Positions 31,777 through 41,831 of a DNA stretch of 64,000 nt are shown here, piece by piece. The translations under genes and the position numbers were made by a program. The notes below the pieces were generated by a model. The model saw only the letters and a program-made list of their open reading frames with translations, did no database searches and had not been told where the DNA came from. Each line of letters begins with the position of its first letter. The stretch's first letter is position 1. This stretch comes from an uncultured Oscillospiraceae bacterium (GTDB taxonomy: Bacteria > Bacillota > Clostridia > Oscillospirales > Ruminococcaceae): NCBI GenBank assembly GCA_910583935.1, contig CAJTZM010000001.1:1-64000 (forward strand), written 5' to 3'.

Positions 31777-32853
31777 ATGTTTGAGAAATTAAAGGGCGTT
31801 GCCGCCCGTTATGAGCAGATCAACGAAAAGCTGATGGATCCGGCGGTGGTGAGCGACAACAACCAATACAAAAGCTTAATGAAGGAGCACAAAAACCTGA
31901 CCCCCATTGTCGAAGCCTACCGGGAATACGAAAAGGCGCAGTCTTCTTTAGAGGAGGCCAAGGAGCTTTTGGAGGAAGGGGGACTGGAGAAGGATTTTAA
32001 AGAGATTGTCGAAGAGCAGCTTTCTTCCAGCCGGGAGGATATGGAGCGTTTAGCAGAGCAGTTAAAAATCCTGCTGCTGCCTAAGGACCCTAACGACGAC
32101 AAAAACGTCATTATTGAGATTCGGGGCGGCGCCGGCGGCGACGAAGCGGCGCTGTTTGCCAATTCACTGTTTCGGATGTATTCGATGTTTGCTGAAAGCA
32201 AGCGCTGGAAAACCGAGGTGTTAAGCGCCAACGAAACCGAGCTGGGCGGCTTTAAGGAGATCAGCTTTTCTATTGAGGGCGACGGGGCCTATTCCAAATT
32301 GAAATTCGAAAGCGGCGTCCATCGGGTGCAGCGTGTGCCGGAAACCGAGACCCAGGGCCGCATCCATACCTCCACTGTCACAGTGGCGGTACTGCCGGAG
32401 GCAGAGGAAGTGGAGCTGGAAATCGCGCCGGGCGATTTACAGATTGATACCTACCGCTCCAGCGGCGCCGGCGGCCAGCACGTCAACAAGACCGAATCGG
32501 CGATCCGCATTACCCATCTGCCCACCGGGACAGTGGTGGAATGTCAGGACGAGCGCAGCCAGCATAAAAATAAGGAAAAGGCCATGAAGATCCTGCGTTC
32601 CCGGCTGTATGAACGGATGCTGGAGGAGCAGAACGCCAAAATTGCGTCGGAACGGAAATTGCAGGTGGGCACTGGAGACCGGTCAGAGCGTATCCGTACC
32701 TACAATTATCCCCAGGGCCGCATGACCGATCACCGGATTGGCCTGACGCTGTACCGGCTGGAGGCGATTTTAAACGGCGACCTGGACGAGGTGGTGGACG
32801 CGCTGCGGGCTTACGATCAGGCGGAAAAACTCAAAAGTCAGGGAGAGGAATAA
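31777..32853 (+). CDS. prfA: Peptide chain release factor 1
   Basis: A 358-residue class I release factor, full length. The stop-codon recognition tripeptide lies in RVQRVPETETQGRIHTS, where PxT is PET, and the peptidyl-tRNA hydrolysis motif GGQ is in SSGAGGQHVNKTESAIR near 232. The PxT motif and overall match assign it to RF1 (UAA/UAG) rather than RF2 (SPF). The RBS CGGAGG lies 7 bases before the ATG. No prmC methyltransferase gene is adjacent, unlike many Firmicutes. The next gene starts 2 bases after its stop. Confidence 0.97.
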   Translation: MFEKLKGVAARYEQINEKLMDPAVVSDNNQYKSLMKEHKNLTPIVEAYREYEKAQSSLEEAKELLEEGGLEKDFKEIVEEQLSSSREDMERLAEQLKILLLPKDPNDDKNVIIEIRGGAGGDEAALFANSLFRMYSMFAESKRWKTEVLSANETELGGFKEISFSIEGDGAYSKLKFESGVHRVQRVPETETQGRIHTSTVTVAVLPEAEEVELEIAPGDLQIDTYRSSGAGGQHVNKTESAIRITHLPTGTVVECQDERSQHKNKEKAMKILRSRLYERMLEEQNAKIASERKLQVGTGDRSERIRTYNYPQGRMTDHRIGLTLYRLEAILNGDLDEVVDALRAYDQAEKLKSQGEE

Positions 32854-32855
32854 AG

Positions 32856-33887
32856 GTGGAGACCAAAATTTTTCGGATTTCCTCGATTTTTGAAAATCCG
32901 GATGCATTACAGCAGGCGGCGGATATTTTAGCAGGCGGCGGGCTGGTGGCCTTTCCCACAGAAACCGTATACGGCCTGGGCGCCGACGGCTTAAACGAAG
33001 AGGCGGTCCGCGCCGTCTACCGGGCCAAGGGAAGGCCTGGCGACAACCCGCTGATCCTGCATATCTGTGATACAGAAATGCTTTCCCTGTTGGCCAGGCA
33101 GGTGCCGGAGCAGGCGATCCGGCTGGGGCTGGAATTCTGGCCTGGTCCGCTGACCATGGTGCTGCCCAAAACCGCCCGTGTGCCGGACGCTGTCTCCGGC
33201 GGACTGGACACGGTAGCGATCCGCTTTCCCGACAATCTGATTGCCCGGGAGCTGATTCGCCGAAGCGGCCGGCCTATTGCGGCCCCTTCGGCTAACCTGT
33301 CCGGCAGCCCCAGCCCCACGACGGCACAGCACTGTATCGATGATCTGATGGGGCGGATAGAGGCGATTGTGGACGGCGGTCCCTGCGGCGTTGGATTAGA
33401 GTCCACCGTGGTTTCGCTGACCGGGGAGGTTCCGACCGTTCTGCGGCCCGGCGGGATCACGGTGGAAGAACTGCAAAGGGTTTTAGGTCAGGTGCAGGTA
33501 GACCCGGCGGTGACCCGGCCGGTGGAGGAGGGAAAGAGGGTCTCCTCACCGGGGATGAAATATAAGCATTACGCGCCCAAGGCCAGGGTAGTTTTGGTAG
33601 ACGCCGGGCGGGAAGCGTTTGTCCGGTATGTAAATGAAAGAAAGGGCGAAGGAATATTCGCGCTGTGCTTTTCGGAGGATTCCTCCGCTTTGCAGGCGCC
33701 GGCGGTCTGCTATGGCGGGCGGGCGAAGCCCGAAGAACAGGCGCAGGGTCTTTTTGGGGCGCTGCGGCAGCTGGATGATCTGGGCGCGCAGCTGGTTTTT
33801 GCCCATTGCCCTTCAAAGGACGGCGTAGGTCTGGCGGTGTATAATCGGCTTTTGCGGGCGGCGGCGTTCGAGGTTGTGACGCTGTAA
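32856..33887 (+). CDS. L-threonylcarbamoyladenylate synthase (Sua5/TsaC type)
   Basis: A 343-residue two-domain Sua5-type enzyme making threonylcarbamoyl-AMP for tRNA t6A37 modification. The YrdC domain (about 15-205) has LVAFPTETVYGLGADG, KGRPGDNPLILHI, VAIRFPDN and IAAPSANLSGSPSPT. After a linker with SSPGMKYKHYAPKA, the C-terminal Sua5 domain runs to the end. The start is GTG at 32856 with GGGAGAGG upstream. It is coupled to prfA with a 2-base gap and 20 bases before coaE, so it belongs to the same operon. Confidence 0.94.
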   Translation: METKIFRISSIFENPDALQQAADILAGGGLVAFPTETVYGLGADGLNEEAVRAVYRAKGRPGDNPLILHICDTEMLSLLARQVPEQAIRLGLEFWPGPLTMVLPKTARVPDAVSGGLDTVAIRFPDNLIARELIRRSGRPIAAPSANLSGSPSPTTAQHCIDDLMGRIEAIVDGGPCGVGLESTVVSLTGEVPTVLRPGGITVEELQRVLGQVQVDPAVTRPVEEGKRVSSPGMKYKHYAPKARVVLVDAGREAFVRYVNERKGEGIFALCFSEDSSALQAPAVCYGGRAKPEEQAQGLFGALRQLDDLGAQLVFAHCPSKDGVGLAVYNRLLRAAAFEVVTL

Positions 33888-33907
33888 GCCAGATAAGGGG
33901 TTTTTGT

Positions 33908-34519
33908 ATGAATTGCTTGGTGGTGGGACTTACCGGCCAGACGGGGGCGGGAAAAAGTACGGTCAGCCGGCTGCTTGCGAAAGGCGGTGTCCCGGTGGTA
34001 GACTGCGACATCCTCGCCCGAGAGGCGGTTTTGCCGGGAAGCGCATGCTTAGCGCAGCTGGCCGAGGCGTTCGGCGAGGAAATTCTTCGGCCGGACGGAT
34101 CTTTGGACCGGGCAAAAACGGCAAAAATCGCCTTTTCAGATCCGCAAAAGCTAAAGACGCTCAACCGGATCACCCATAAGGCGATTCTGGTTTTGCTAGA
34201 GCGGAGACTGGAAGAACTGCGAACAGACGGAAAAAGGCTGGCGGTGGTGGATGCGCCGACGCTGTTTGAAAGCGGTGCCGACCGCCTTTGCGGCGTGGTG
34301 GTCTCGGTAGTCGCGCCAAGAGAGCTACGCTACCGGCGCATCGTGGGCCGGGACGGGCTGACGCCGGATGAGGCACAGCGGCGGATGGGCGCGCAGCAGC
34401 CGGACGATTTTTATATCAGCCGTTCCGACTATGTATTGGTAAATGACGGCACGGCGGAGGAGCTGGCGGAAAAAACCGGCCGGCTGATCCGAATTTTACA
34501 AGAGAAGGCGGGTATTTAA
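33908..34519 (+). CDS. coaE: Dephospho-CoA kinase
   Basis: A 203-residue P-loop kinase that phosphorylates dephospho-CoA in the last step of coenzyme A synthesis. Walker A is GQTGAGKST (10-18), and VVDCDILAREAVLPGS is the conserved DxD/AR segment of the family. VVDAPTLFESG and RELRYRRIVGRDGLTPDEAQRRMGAQ are the CoA-binding and lid regions. Length is normal. It overlaps the lytic transglycosylase gene by one base (TAATG). Confidence 0.95.
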   Translation: MNCLVVGLTGQTGAGKSTVSRLLAKGGVPVVDCDILAREAVLPGSACLAQLAEAFGEEILRPDGSLDRAKTAKIAFSDPQKLKTLNRITHKAILVLLERRLEELRTDGKRLAVVDAPTLFESGADRLCGVVVSVVAPRELRYRRIVGRDGLTPDEAQRRMGAQQPDDFYISRSDYVLVNDGTAEELAEKTGRLIRILQEKAGI

Positions 34520-35100
34520 TGCGTATTCGAAAGGGCGTTGCCGCACTGTTGACGTTGCTGCTTCTGCTGGTTGGCGTTTTCTGCGCGGCAAAGGCGGTCC
34601 GCTTTTTTTACCAGAGGGCGTATCCCTTGGAATATGAACAGACGGTTCGATCCGCCAGCGAGGAGCAAAGTCTGGCGCCGTCGTTCGTTTTTGCGGTAAT
34701 CCGCACCGAGAGCAGCTTTCGTCCGGATGTGGAATCCAGCGTCGGCGCCCGGGGGTTAATGCAGATCACCGAAGAAACCTTCCAGTGGATTCAGTACCGG
34801 ATGAAGGAAGAAAGCGGCGCTTCGTTTGACGATTTGTTCGACGGAGAAACCAACATCCGGTATGGAACCTTTTTGCTGCGGATGCTGCTGGACGAATTCG
34901 GCAGCGAGGCCAACGCCCTTTGCGCTTACCACGCCGGATGGGGAAACGCGCAAAAATGGCTGGAGAATCCGGAATATGCGCCGGACGGCAAAAATATTAC
35001 AAAGATCCCCTTTGGCGATACCAAGCGGTATGTGGAAAAGGTTTTAGATACGAAAAAAATGTATGAAAAGCTTTATGATTTTTCCGCTTCCAGGCCATAA
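34519..35100 (+). CDS. Membrane-anchored lytic transglycosylase (SLT domain)
   Basis: A 193-residue protein with an N-terminal TM/signal anchor (about 7-27) and a goose-lysozyme/Slt70-like domain. The catalytic Glu is E64 in FAVIRTESSFRPD; ARGLMQITEETFQWI and ALCAYHAGWGNAQKWL complete the SLT signature. It cleaves peptidoglycan glycan strands with 1,6-anhydro product formation. Its overlap with coaE places it at the end of the DUF951-prfA-tsaC-coaE operon, an arrangement I recall from other Clostridia. A role in cell-wall remodelling or sporulation is possible. Confidence 0.92.
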   Translation: MRIRKGVAALLTLLLLLVGVFCAAKAVRFFYQRAYPLEYEQTVRSASEEQSLAPSFVFAVIRTESSFRPDVESSVGARGLMQITEETFQWIQYRMKEESGASFDDLFDGETNIRYGTFLLRMLLDEFGSEANALCAYHAGWGNAQKWLENPEYAPDGKNITKIPFGDTKRYVEKVLDTKKMYEKLYDFSASRP

Positions 35101-35163
35101 TCCCGCTCCAAAGGGAAAGAGGCCGCCGGAAAGATCGGCAGAAATTTTTAAGGAGGAAGCCAT

Positions 35164-36567
35164 ATGTCTAAGGAAAACAAAACCCAGGGTCAGCTGCTGG
35201 AGGAGCAGCTTTTGATGACGCCCCAAAACGGCGGAGAAACGCTTTCGCCAGAGCAAATTGCCCAAGCGGACGCATTCTGCGAAGGGTACAAGGCGTTTTT
35301 GAAATATGCCAAAACCGAGCGGGAGGCGGTGGCCCAGACGGTTAAAATTCTGCGGGACCATGGTTATGTGGCGTTTGATCCGGAGAAAAAATATCTGCCG
35401 GGCGATAAGGTTTATTACAACAATCGGGGAAAGGCGCTGTGCTTTGCTACCATCGGAACCCGCTCGATGAAGGAGGGCGTTCGCCTGGTGGCTTCACACA
35501 TCGACTCTCCGCGGGTGGATTTAAAGCCGAATCCCCTTTATGAGGATGCGGAGATCGGTTACTTTAAGACACACTATTACGGCGGTATCCGAAAATATCA
35601 ATGGACGGCGATCCCTCTGTCTTTACACGGCGTAATTGTGAAAAAGGGCGGGGAGACGGTTACCGTTTCGATCGGCGATGAACCGGGCGAGCCGGTGTTC
35701 TCTATCACCGATTTGCTGCCCCATCTAAGCAAGGACCAGGACGCACGCAAGCTGGGCGACGGCGTGCGCGGAGAGGAACTGAACATTGTAATCGGCTCCC
35801 GGCCCTTTCGGGACGACAAAGCCAGCCAGAAGGTGAAGCTGGCTGTGGCGAAGCTTCTGTTCGATAAATACGGTGTGGTGGAAAGCGACTTTCAGACAGC
35901 CGATTTGCAGGCGGTTCCGGCGTTTGCGCCCCAAGACGTGGGGCTTGACCGCAGCATGGTCGGCGCTTACGGACAGGACGACAAGGTCTGCGCCTACACC
36001 TCGCTGATGGCGGCGATTGAGGCGGATGCGCCGGAGTACACCCATGTGACAGTGATGGCCGACAAGGAAGAGGTGGGCTCCCCCGGCGCGACGGGAATGG
36101 GCTCAGATTATTTTGTATATTTTATCAGCGATTTGGCAAAGCCCTATGAGATTGAAGGGCGCACGGTGCTCAGCCATACCAAATGCCTTTCGGCGGATGT
36201 GAACTGCGCGTTCGACCCGTCCTTTCCGGACGTGGCGGAGAGACGCAACATCGCCTATGTTAACCACGGAACAGTGCTGACTAAATACACCGGCTCCCGC
36301 GGGAAGGGCGGCTGCAATGAGGCGACGGCCGAGTTTATGGGCTTTGTACGGGACCTGTTCGACGGGGAAGGGGTTCTTTGGCAGACCGGCGAAATCGGCA
36401 AGGTGGACCAGGGCGGCGGCGGGACTGTCGCGGTGGAGATTTCCAAGCACAACGCGGACGTGGTGGACATCGGCGTACCGGTATTATCCATGCACGCGCC
36501 GTTCGAGCTGGTCTCGAAGATCGATACCTATATGACCTATCGGGCGTTCAAGGCGTTTTATAAGTAA
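35164..36567 (+). CDS. M18-family aminopeptidase
   Basis: A 467-residue zinc aminopeptidase of family M18. Metal and catalytic regions are VASHIDSPRVDLKPNP, DKEEVGSPGATGMGS, CLSADVNCAFDP and SMHAPFEL near the C-terminus. It is cytoplasmic and releases N-terminal residues, typically acidic or hydrophobic ones. Length is normal. The RBS AAGGAGG lies 7 bases before the ATG. It stands 63 bases after the transglycosylase gene and 41 before the aldo/keto reductase, and could belong to the same transcript; no terminator is visible on either side. Confidence 0.94.
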   Translation: MSKENKTQGQLLEEQLLMTPQNGGETLSPEQIAQADAFCEGYKAFLKYAKTEREAVAQTVKILRDHGYVAFDPEKKYLPGDKVYYNNRGKALCFATIGTRSMKEGVRLVASHIDSPRVDLKPNPLYEDAEIGYFKTHYYGGIRKYQWTAIPLSLHGVIVKKGGETVTVSIGDEPGEPVFSITDLLPHLSKDQDARKLGDGVRGEELNIVIGSRPFRDDKASQKVKLAVAKLLFDKYGVVESDFQTADLQAVPAFAPQDVGLDRSMVGAYGQDDKVCAYTSLMAAIEADAPEYTHVTVMADKEEVGSPGATGMGSDYFVYFISDLAKPYEIEGRTVLSHTKCLSADVNCAFDPSFPDVAERRNIAYVNHGTVLTKYTGSRGKGGCNEATAEFMGFVRDLFDGEGVLWQTGEIGKVDQGGGGTVAVEISKHNADVVDIGVPVLSMHAPFELVSKIDTYMTYRAFKAFYK

Positions 36568-36608
36568 GAGATTCGAAACCATCTAAAAGCAGGACGGGAG
36601 GGGAATCC

Positions 36609-37634
36609 ATGACCTATGTGACCCTTGGAAGAACGGGGATCCGGTCGCCGAAAAATGCTTTTGGCGCGCTGCCGATCCAGCGGGTATCGGCGGAATATGC
36701 GGCCATGCTGCTGCGAAAGGCTTACAACGCCGGCTTCACCTTCTTTGATACGGCCCGAGCTTATAGCGACAGCGAGGAAAAAATCGGCGCCGCCTTGTGG
36801 AATGTGCGGGACAAAATCACCGTTGCGACCAAGACCACCGCTAAAGATGTAAAGTCCTTTTGGGAGCAGCTGGAGACCAGCTTAAAGAACCTGCGGACTG
36901 ATTATATTGATCTATATCAGTTTCACACTCCGTCCTTCTGCCCCAAGCCGGGGGACGGGACCGGATTGTATGAGGCGATGCTGGAGGCGAAGGCCAAAGG
37001 GATGATCCGGCACATCGGCATTACTAACCACCGGCTGGATGTGGCGGAGGAGGCGGTTCGGTCGGGACTGTACGAAACGCTGCAGTTTCCCTTTTGCTAT
37101 CTTGCCACCGAAAAGGACCTGGCGCTGGTAGAGCTGTGCCGGCAGGAGCATGTGGGCTTTATCGCCATGAAGGGACTTTCCGGCGGGCTTTTGACCCGAT
37201 CGGACGCGGCCTATGCATGGCTGGAACAGTTTGACAACGTGCTGCCCATCTGGGGCGTACAGCGGGAAAGCGAGCTGGACGAATTTATCCGGTATTTTGC
37301 TCAGCCGCCCGGGATGAGTAAGGAGATCAAAGGGCTGATTGAAAGGGATCGTCAGGAGCTGATCGGGAACTTCTGCCGGGCCTGCGGCTACTGTATGCCC
37401 TGCCCCATGGGGATCCAGATCCATACCTGTGCCCGTATGTCCCAGCTGATTCGCAGAAGTCCCTCCGCCGAGTGGCTGAGTGAGGAGAGCTGGCAGATGA
37501 TGATGGATATTGAAAAATGCGTGAAGTGTGGTCGGTGCAGAGCCAAGTGCCCCTATGAGCTGGACACGCCATCGCTTTTAAAGCAAAACCTGGCGGATTA
37601 TCAAAACATCCTGGCGGGAAAGACAAAAATTTAA
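36609..37634 (+). CDS. Aldo/keto reductase with C-terminal [4Fe-4S] ferredoxin motifs
   Basis: A 341-residue protein. The N-terminal AKR barrel (about 1-265) has the tetrad residues in FFDTARAYSDSE (Asp and Tyr), VATKT (Lys) and YQFHTP (His). The C-terminal domain has CRACGYCMPCPMGIQIHTC and CVKCGRCRAKCPY, the second like a 4Fe-4S binding site. Such fused AKR-ferredoxin proteins are common in anaerobes and may take electrons from ferredoxin; the carbonyl substrate is unknown. The RBS GGGAGGGG precedes the ATG. It closes the run of plus-strand genes before the rpoBC promoter. Confidence 0.9.
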   Translation: MTYVTLGRTGIRSPKNAFGALPIQRVSAEYAAMLLRKAYNAGFTFFDTARAYSDSEEKIGAALWNVRDKITVATKTTAKDVKSFWEQLETSLKNLRTDYIDLYQFHTPSFCPKPGDGTGLYEAMLEAKAKGMIRHIGITNHRLDVAEEAVRSGLYETLQFPFCYLATEKDLALVELCRQEHVGFIAMKGLSGGLLTRSDAAYAWLEQFDNVLPIWGVQRESELDEFIRYFAQPPGMSKEIKGLIERDRQELIGNFCRACGYCMPCPMGIQIHTCARMSQLIRRSPSAEWLSEESWQMMMDIEKCVKCGRCRAKCPYELDTPSLLKQNLADYQNILAGKTKI

Positions 37635-37655
37635 AATGAAAATCCTTTCCGTTTC

Positions 37656-37695
37656 AAAAAGGGCTCATCCGGTAAAATGCGGACAAGCCCTTTTT
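37656..37695 (+). terminator. Intrinsic terminator before rpoB
   Basis: AAAAAGGGCT (37656-37665) pairs with AGCCCTTTTT (37686-37695), with inner CCG/CGG. Confidence 0.9.
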
Positions 37696-37798
37696 GTTCC
37701 TGTTTAGAATTAGTAAATCCTGCCAATATTGATAGAGAATAAGCTCAGCAGAAAACAAAAAAACCGCCCAAAAAGATTGGACGGCAATGGAAAAACTA

Positions 37799-37827
37799 TT
37801 GACAAGCTTTTCAAAGTATCATATAAT
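37799..37827 (+). promoter_or_regulatory. rpoBC promoter
   Basis: Consensus -35 TTGACA (37799-37804), a 17-bp spacer and consensus -10 TATAAT (37822-37827), with a leader of about 155 bases to the rpoB start. Because rplJL is not upstream, this promoter probably drives rpoBC alone. Confidence 0.9.
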
Positions 37828-37989
37828 TATTAAATGTATCATAATGGACAGTTATGCCATTTGATATAGCTATTATAGCAGAGAATACGGGAAAAAGCAA
37901 TAGGATTTTGCAAAAACTGCGATTTTGCTTTCTGCTCGCGGCGTTTGCACAAATCGCATTGGCAATAGATGAATGGAGTGAGTAAGCCT

Positions 37990-40900
37990 ATGGTGAAAGT
38001 CAAGCCTGTACATCTGGGTAAAAATGTCCGTATGAGCTTTAACCGCATCAATGAGGTTCTGGAGATGCCGAATCTGATTGAGGTGCAGAAAAACTCGTAC
38101 CAGTGGTTTCTGGATCAGGGTCTGAAAGAGGTGTTCCAGGATGTATCTGCTATTACCGACTACACCGGTAATCTGGTGTTGGATTTCATCGACTACCATT
38201 TAGATGACACGCCGAAATACACGGTAGAAGAGTGTAAAGAACGGGACGTCACCTATGCTGCGCCTTTGCGTGTTCGTGCCAGCCTTTTGAACAAAGAGAC
38301 CGGCGAGGTAAAAGAGCAGGATATTTTTATGGGAGATTTTCCGCTGATGACCGAAAGCGGAACCTTTGTCATCAACGGCGCCGAGCGGGTCATTGTTTCC
38401 CAGCTGGTCCGTTCTCCCGGCGTGTATTATGGCATGAGCTACGACAAGACTGGTAAAAAGCTGTTTACCTCTACTGTGATCCCCAACCGCGGCGCGTGGC
38501 TTGAGTATGAGACCGACGCCAACGATATTTTTTATGTTCGCATTGACAAAAACCGAAAGATCCCGATTACGACCTTTATCCGCGCTCTGCTAAAAATTCA
38601 GGACGATAAGGCGACCTTAACCGGAGACGGGCTGACCGACCAATACGGCACGGATCAGGAGATCTATGAAATCTTCGGTGAGGACGAGCGGCTGGTGAAG
38701 ACCATCCAGGACAAGGACAACACCAAAAACGGCGAAGAGGGTCTGCTGGAGGTTTACCGCAAGCTGCGTCCCGGCGAGCCGCCGACGGTGGAGAGCGCCG
38801 TAACCCATTTGCAGAATCTGTTTTTCGATTCCAGAAGGTATGACTTGTCCCGGGTGGGCCGGTACAAATATAACAAAAAGCTGGGCATCGCTTTCCGGAT
38901 TGCGGGCAAAACCATCGCGGAGCCGATTGCCAATCCCATGACCGGCGAGCTGATGGCCAACGTGGGGGATATCCTCACCATCGACCAGGCGCTGGAAGTG
39001 GAAAAGGCCGGTGTTTCCAAGGTAAAGCTTTCGGTGGAGGACCGGGAATTCTATGTCATTTCCAACGGCATGGTGGACATCAGGGACTTTGTGAATTTTG
39101 ACTGCGCCGAATATGGGATCAACGAAAAGGTCCGTTTTGTGGTTCTCAAGGAAATTTTAGAGCAGAATGAGGATGAGGCATCCTTGCGGGAGGCGATTCG
39201 GACCAATGTGGACAGTCTGATTCCCAAGCATATTATCAAGGACGATATTTTCGCGTCCATCAACTATATCAACAACCTGTGTTATGAGGTGGGCAACACC
39301 GACGACATCGACCATCTGGGCAACCGGCGGATTCGTTCGGTGGGCGAGCTTTTGCAAAACCAGTTCCGGATCGGCTTTTCTCGGATGGAACGGGTGATTC
39401 GCGAGCGAATGACCATCCAGGCACAGGACACAGATGTGATCACCCCCCAGGCCTTGGTCAATATCCGGCCGGTGGTGGCGGCGATCAAGGAATTTTTCGG
39501 TTCCTCTCCGCTGTCTCAGTTTATGGATCAGACCAATCCTCTGGCGGAGCTGACCCACAAGCGGCGTCTGTCCGCCCTGGGTCCCGGCGGCCTTTCCCGT
39601 GACCGGGCAGGGTTTGAGGTCCGCGACGTGCATTACAGCCATTATGGCCGTATGTGCCCGATTGAGACGCCGGAAGGCCCCAACATCGGGCTGATCTCCT
39701 ATTTGGCAACCTTTGCGCGGATTAACGAGTATGGGTTTATCGAGGCGCCGTACCGCCGGGTGGACAAAGCGACCCATAAGGTGCTGGACGAGGTGGTTTA
39801 TATGACCGCCGACATGGAGGACAATTATGTGGTGGCTCAGGCCAACGAGCCTTTGGACGAGGACGGCCGTTTGGCGCGCGCAAGGGTAAACGCCCGCTTC
39901 CGCGACGAAATTTTGGAGGTAGAGAGGGATCGAGCGGACTTTATGGATGTCTCGCCGAAAATGGTCGTTTCGGTGGCGACGGCGATGATTCCCTTTTTGG
40001 AAAACGACGATGCCAACCGTGCACTGATGGGCTCTAACATGCAGCGGCAGGCGGTTCCGTTGTTGAAGACCGAATCGCCCATTGTTGGAACCGGCATGGA
40101 GTATAAAGCGGCGGTGGATTCAGGCGTTACGGTGGTTTCTAAGCACGACGGCGTGGTTGAGAAGGTTTCTGCCAACGAGATTTTGATCCGCACCGACGAG
40201 GGATCGCTGGAGACCTACAAGATCTTAAAGTTTATGCGCTCCAACCAGGGGACCTGCATCAACCAGCGCCCCATTGTGGAAAAAGGCGAGCGAATCACCA
40301 AGGGGATGGTGATAGCGGACGGTCCTGCCACCAGCAACGGCGAGATCAGCCTGGGCAAAAACGCGCTGGTGGGCTTTATGACCTGGGAGGGCTACAACTA
40401 CGAGGACGCGGTCCTCATCAACGAAAAAATTGTGCGGGACGACGTATACACCTCGATTCACATTGAGGAGTACGAAATCGAGGCCCGGGATACCAAGCTG
40501 GGCGCCGAGGAAATCACCCGCGACATCCCCAATGTAGGCGAGGACGCCCTGAAGGAGCTGGACGAGCGGGGCATTATCCGCGTTGGCGCAGAGGTGCGCG
40601 CCGGAGACATCCTGGTCGGCAAGGTAACCCCCAAGGGAGAGACAGAGCTGACCGCAGAGGAGCGGCTGCTGCGCGCGATCTTTGGTGAAAAGGCCAGAGA
40701 GGTCCGAGATACGTCTTTGCGGGTGCCCCACGGCGAATACGGCATTATTGTAGACGTAAAGGTATTTACGAGGGAAAACTGCGACGAATTAAATCCCGGC
40801 GTCAACATGGTTGTGCGCTGCTACATCGCTCAGAAGAGAAAGATTTCGGTAGGAGACAAGATGGCGGGCCGCCATGGCAACAAGGGTGTTGTTTCCCGCA

Positions 40901-41760
40901 TTCTGCCGCAGGAAGATATGCCCTTCCTGCCGGACGGAACACCGCTGGACATTGTGCTCAATCCTTTGGGTGTGCCGTCTCGTATGAATATCGGTCAGGT
41001 GCTGGAGGTCCATCTGGGCCGGGCCGCCGCCGCGCTGGGCTGGAAGATTATGACCCCTGTTTTCGACGGCGCCCATGAGGATGATATCCGCGAATGCTTA
41101 AAGCAGGCCGGTATGCGGGAGGACGGAAAGACCATCCTGTATGACGGACGGACCGGGGAACAGTTCGACAATCCGGTAACGGTTGGGTATATGTATTATT
41201 TAAAGCTGCACCATCTGGTTGACGATAAGATTCACGCCCGCTCCACCGGTCCTTACTCGCTGGTGACCCAGCAGCCCTTGGGCGGTAAGGCCCAGTTCGG
41301 CGGCCAGCGTTTCGGCGAGATGGAGGTGTGGGCGCTGGAGGCTTATGGCGCCGCCTACACCCTGCAGGAGATTTTGACGGTCAAATCCGATGACACGGTA
41401 GGACGAGTGAAAACCTTTGAGGCGATTGTAAAGGGCAATAATATTCCCAAGCCCGGCGTTCCCGAGTCCTTTAAGGTGCTGATTAAGGAGCTGCAGAGCC
41501 TGGCGCTGGATGTGAAGGTGTTGGATAAGGACAACGAGGAAATTGATCTGAAGCAGACCTTCGACGATGACGAGGATGTGGGTCTGGGCCATGTGGATGA
41601 CGATCTGATGGATGCGGAGCATGTGAAGAATGAGGACGAAATGGCGGACTCCTATACCATTGACGAGCCGGACGCCGACGAAATAGACGGTATGTCGGAC
41701 GCCGATGACCTGTTGGGGCTGGATGACGCCGACGATCTGTTTGAGGATGAAAGTTTTTAA
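37990..41760 (+). CDS. rpoB: RNA polymerase subunit beta
   Basis: The 1256-residue beta subunit of RNA polymerase. The rifampicin-pocket segment (LSQFMDQTNPLAELTHKRR, then LSALGPGGL) carries the usual susceptible residues. IETPEGPNIGLI and GDKMAGRHGNKGVVS are core catalytic-site regions. The last 75 or so residues are strongly acidic (runs of Asp/Glu), a Firmicutes-type tail that is rather long here. The start at 37990 is chosen because GGAGTGA lies 9 bases upstream; ATG at 37969 lacks an RBS and would add seven residues. rplJ/rplL/nusG, the usual upstream neighbours, are absent. Confidence 0.97.
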   Translation: MVKVKPVHLGKNVRMSFNRINEVLEMPNLIEVQKNSYQWFLDQGLKEVFQDVSAITDYTGNLVLDFIDYHLDDTPKYTVEECKERDVTYAAPLRVRASLLNKETGEVKEQDIFMGDFPLMTESGTFVINGAERVIVSQLVRSPGVYYGMSYDKTGKKLFTSTVIPNRGAWLEYETDANDIFYVRIDKNRKIPITTFIRALLKIQDDKATLTGDGLTDQYGTDQEIYEIFGEDERLVKTIQDKDNTKNGEEGLLEVYRKLRPGEPPTVESAVTHLQNLFFDSRRYDLSRVGRYKYNKKLGIAFRIAGKTIAEPIANPMTGELMANVGDILTIDQALEVEKAGVSKVKLSVEDREFYVISNGMVDIRDFVNFDCAEYGINEKVRFVVLKEILEQNEDEASLREAIRTNVDSLIPKHIIKDDIFASINYINNLCYEVGNTDDIDHLGNRRIRSVGELLQNQFRIGFSRMERVIRERMTIQAQDTDVITPQALVNIRPVVAAIKEFFGSSPLSQFMDQTNPLAELTHKRRLSALGPGGLSRDRAGFEVRDVHYSHYGRMCPIETPEGPNIGLISYLATFARINEYGFIEAPYRRVDKATHKVLDEVVYMTADMEDNYVVAQANEPLDEDGRLARARVNARFRDEILEVERDRADFMDVSPKMVVSVATAMIPFLENDDANRALMGSNMQRQAVPLLKTESPIVGTGMEYKAAVDSGVTVVSKHDGVVEKVSANEILIRTDEGSLETYKILKFMRSNQGTCINQRPIVEKGERITKGMVIADGPATSNGEISLGKNALVGFMTWEGYNYEDAVLINEKIVRDDVYTSIHIEEYEIEARDTKLGAEEITRDIPNVGEDALKELDERGIIRVGAEVRAGDILVGKVTPKGETELTAEERLLRAIFGEKAREVRDTSLRVPHGEYGIIVDVKVFTRENCDELNPGVNMVVRCYIAQKRKISVGDKMAGRHGNKGVVSRILPQEDMPFLPDGTPLDIVLNPLGVPSRMNIGQVLEVHLGRAAAALGWKIMTPVFDGAHEDDIRECLKQAGMREDGKTILYDGRTGEQFDNPVTVGYMYYLKLHHLVDDKIHARSTGPYSLVTQQPLGGKAQFGGQRFGEMEVWALEAYGAAYTLQEILTVKSDDTVGRVKTFEAIVKGNNIPKPGVPESFKVLIKELQSLALDVKVLDKDNEEIDLKQTFDDDEDVGLGHVDDDLMDAEHVKNEDEMADSYTIDEPDADEIDGMSDADDLLGLDDADDLFEDESF

Positions 41761-41831
41761 CCGGTGACTTGAGCCGGCTGCCCCTGTTTTGGATGACTGC
41801 TCACGAGTTTATACAGGAAGAAGGATCGCAC

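Noticed and set aside
37698..37989. rplJL-type L10 leader or attenuator before rpoB
   Set aside because: A clean promoter is present, but I see no ribosomal-protein leader fold or terminator between it and rpoB.
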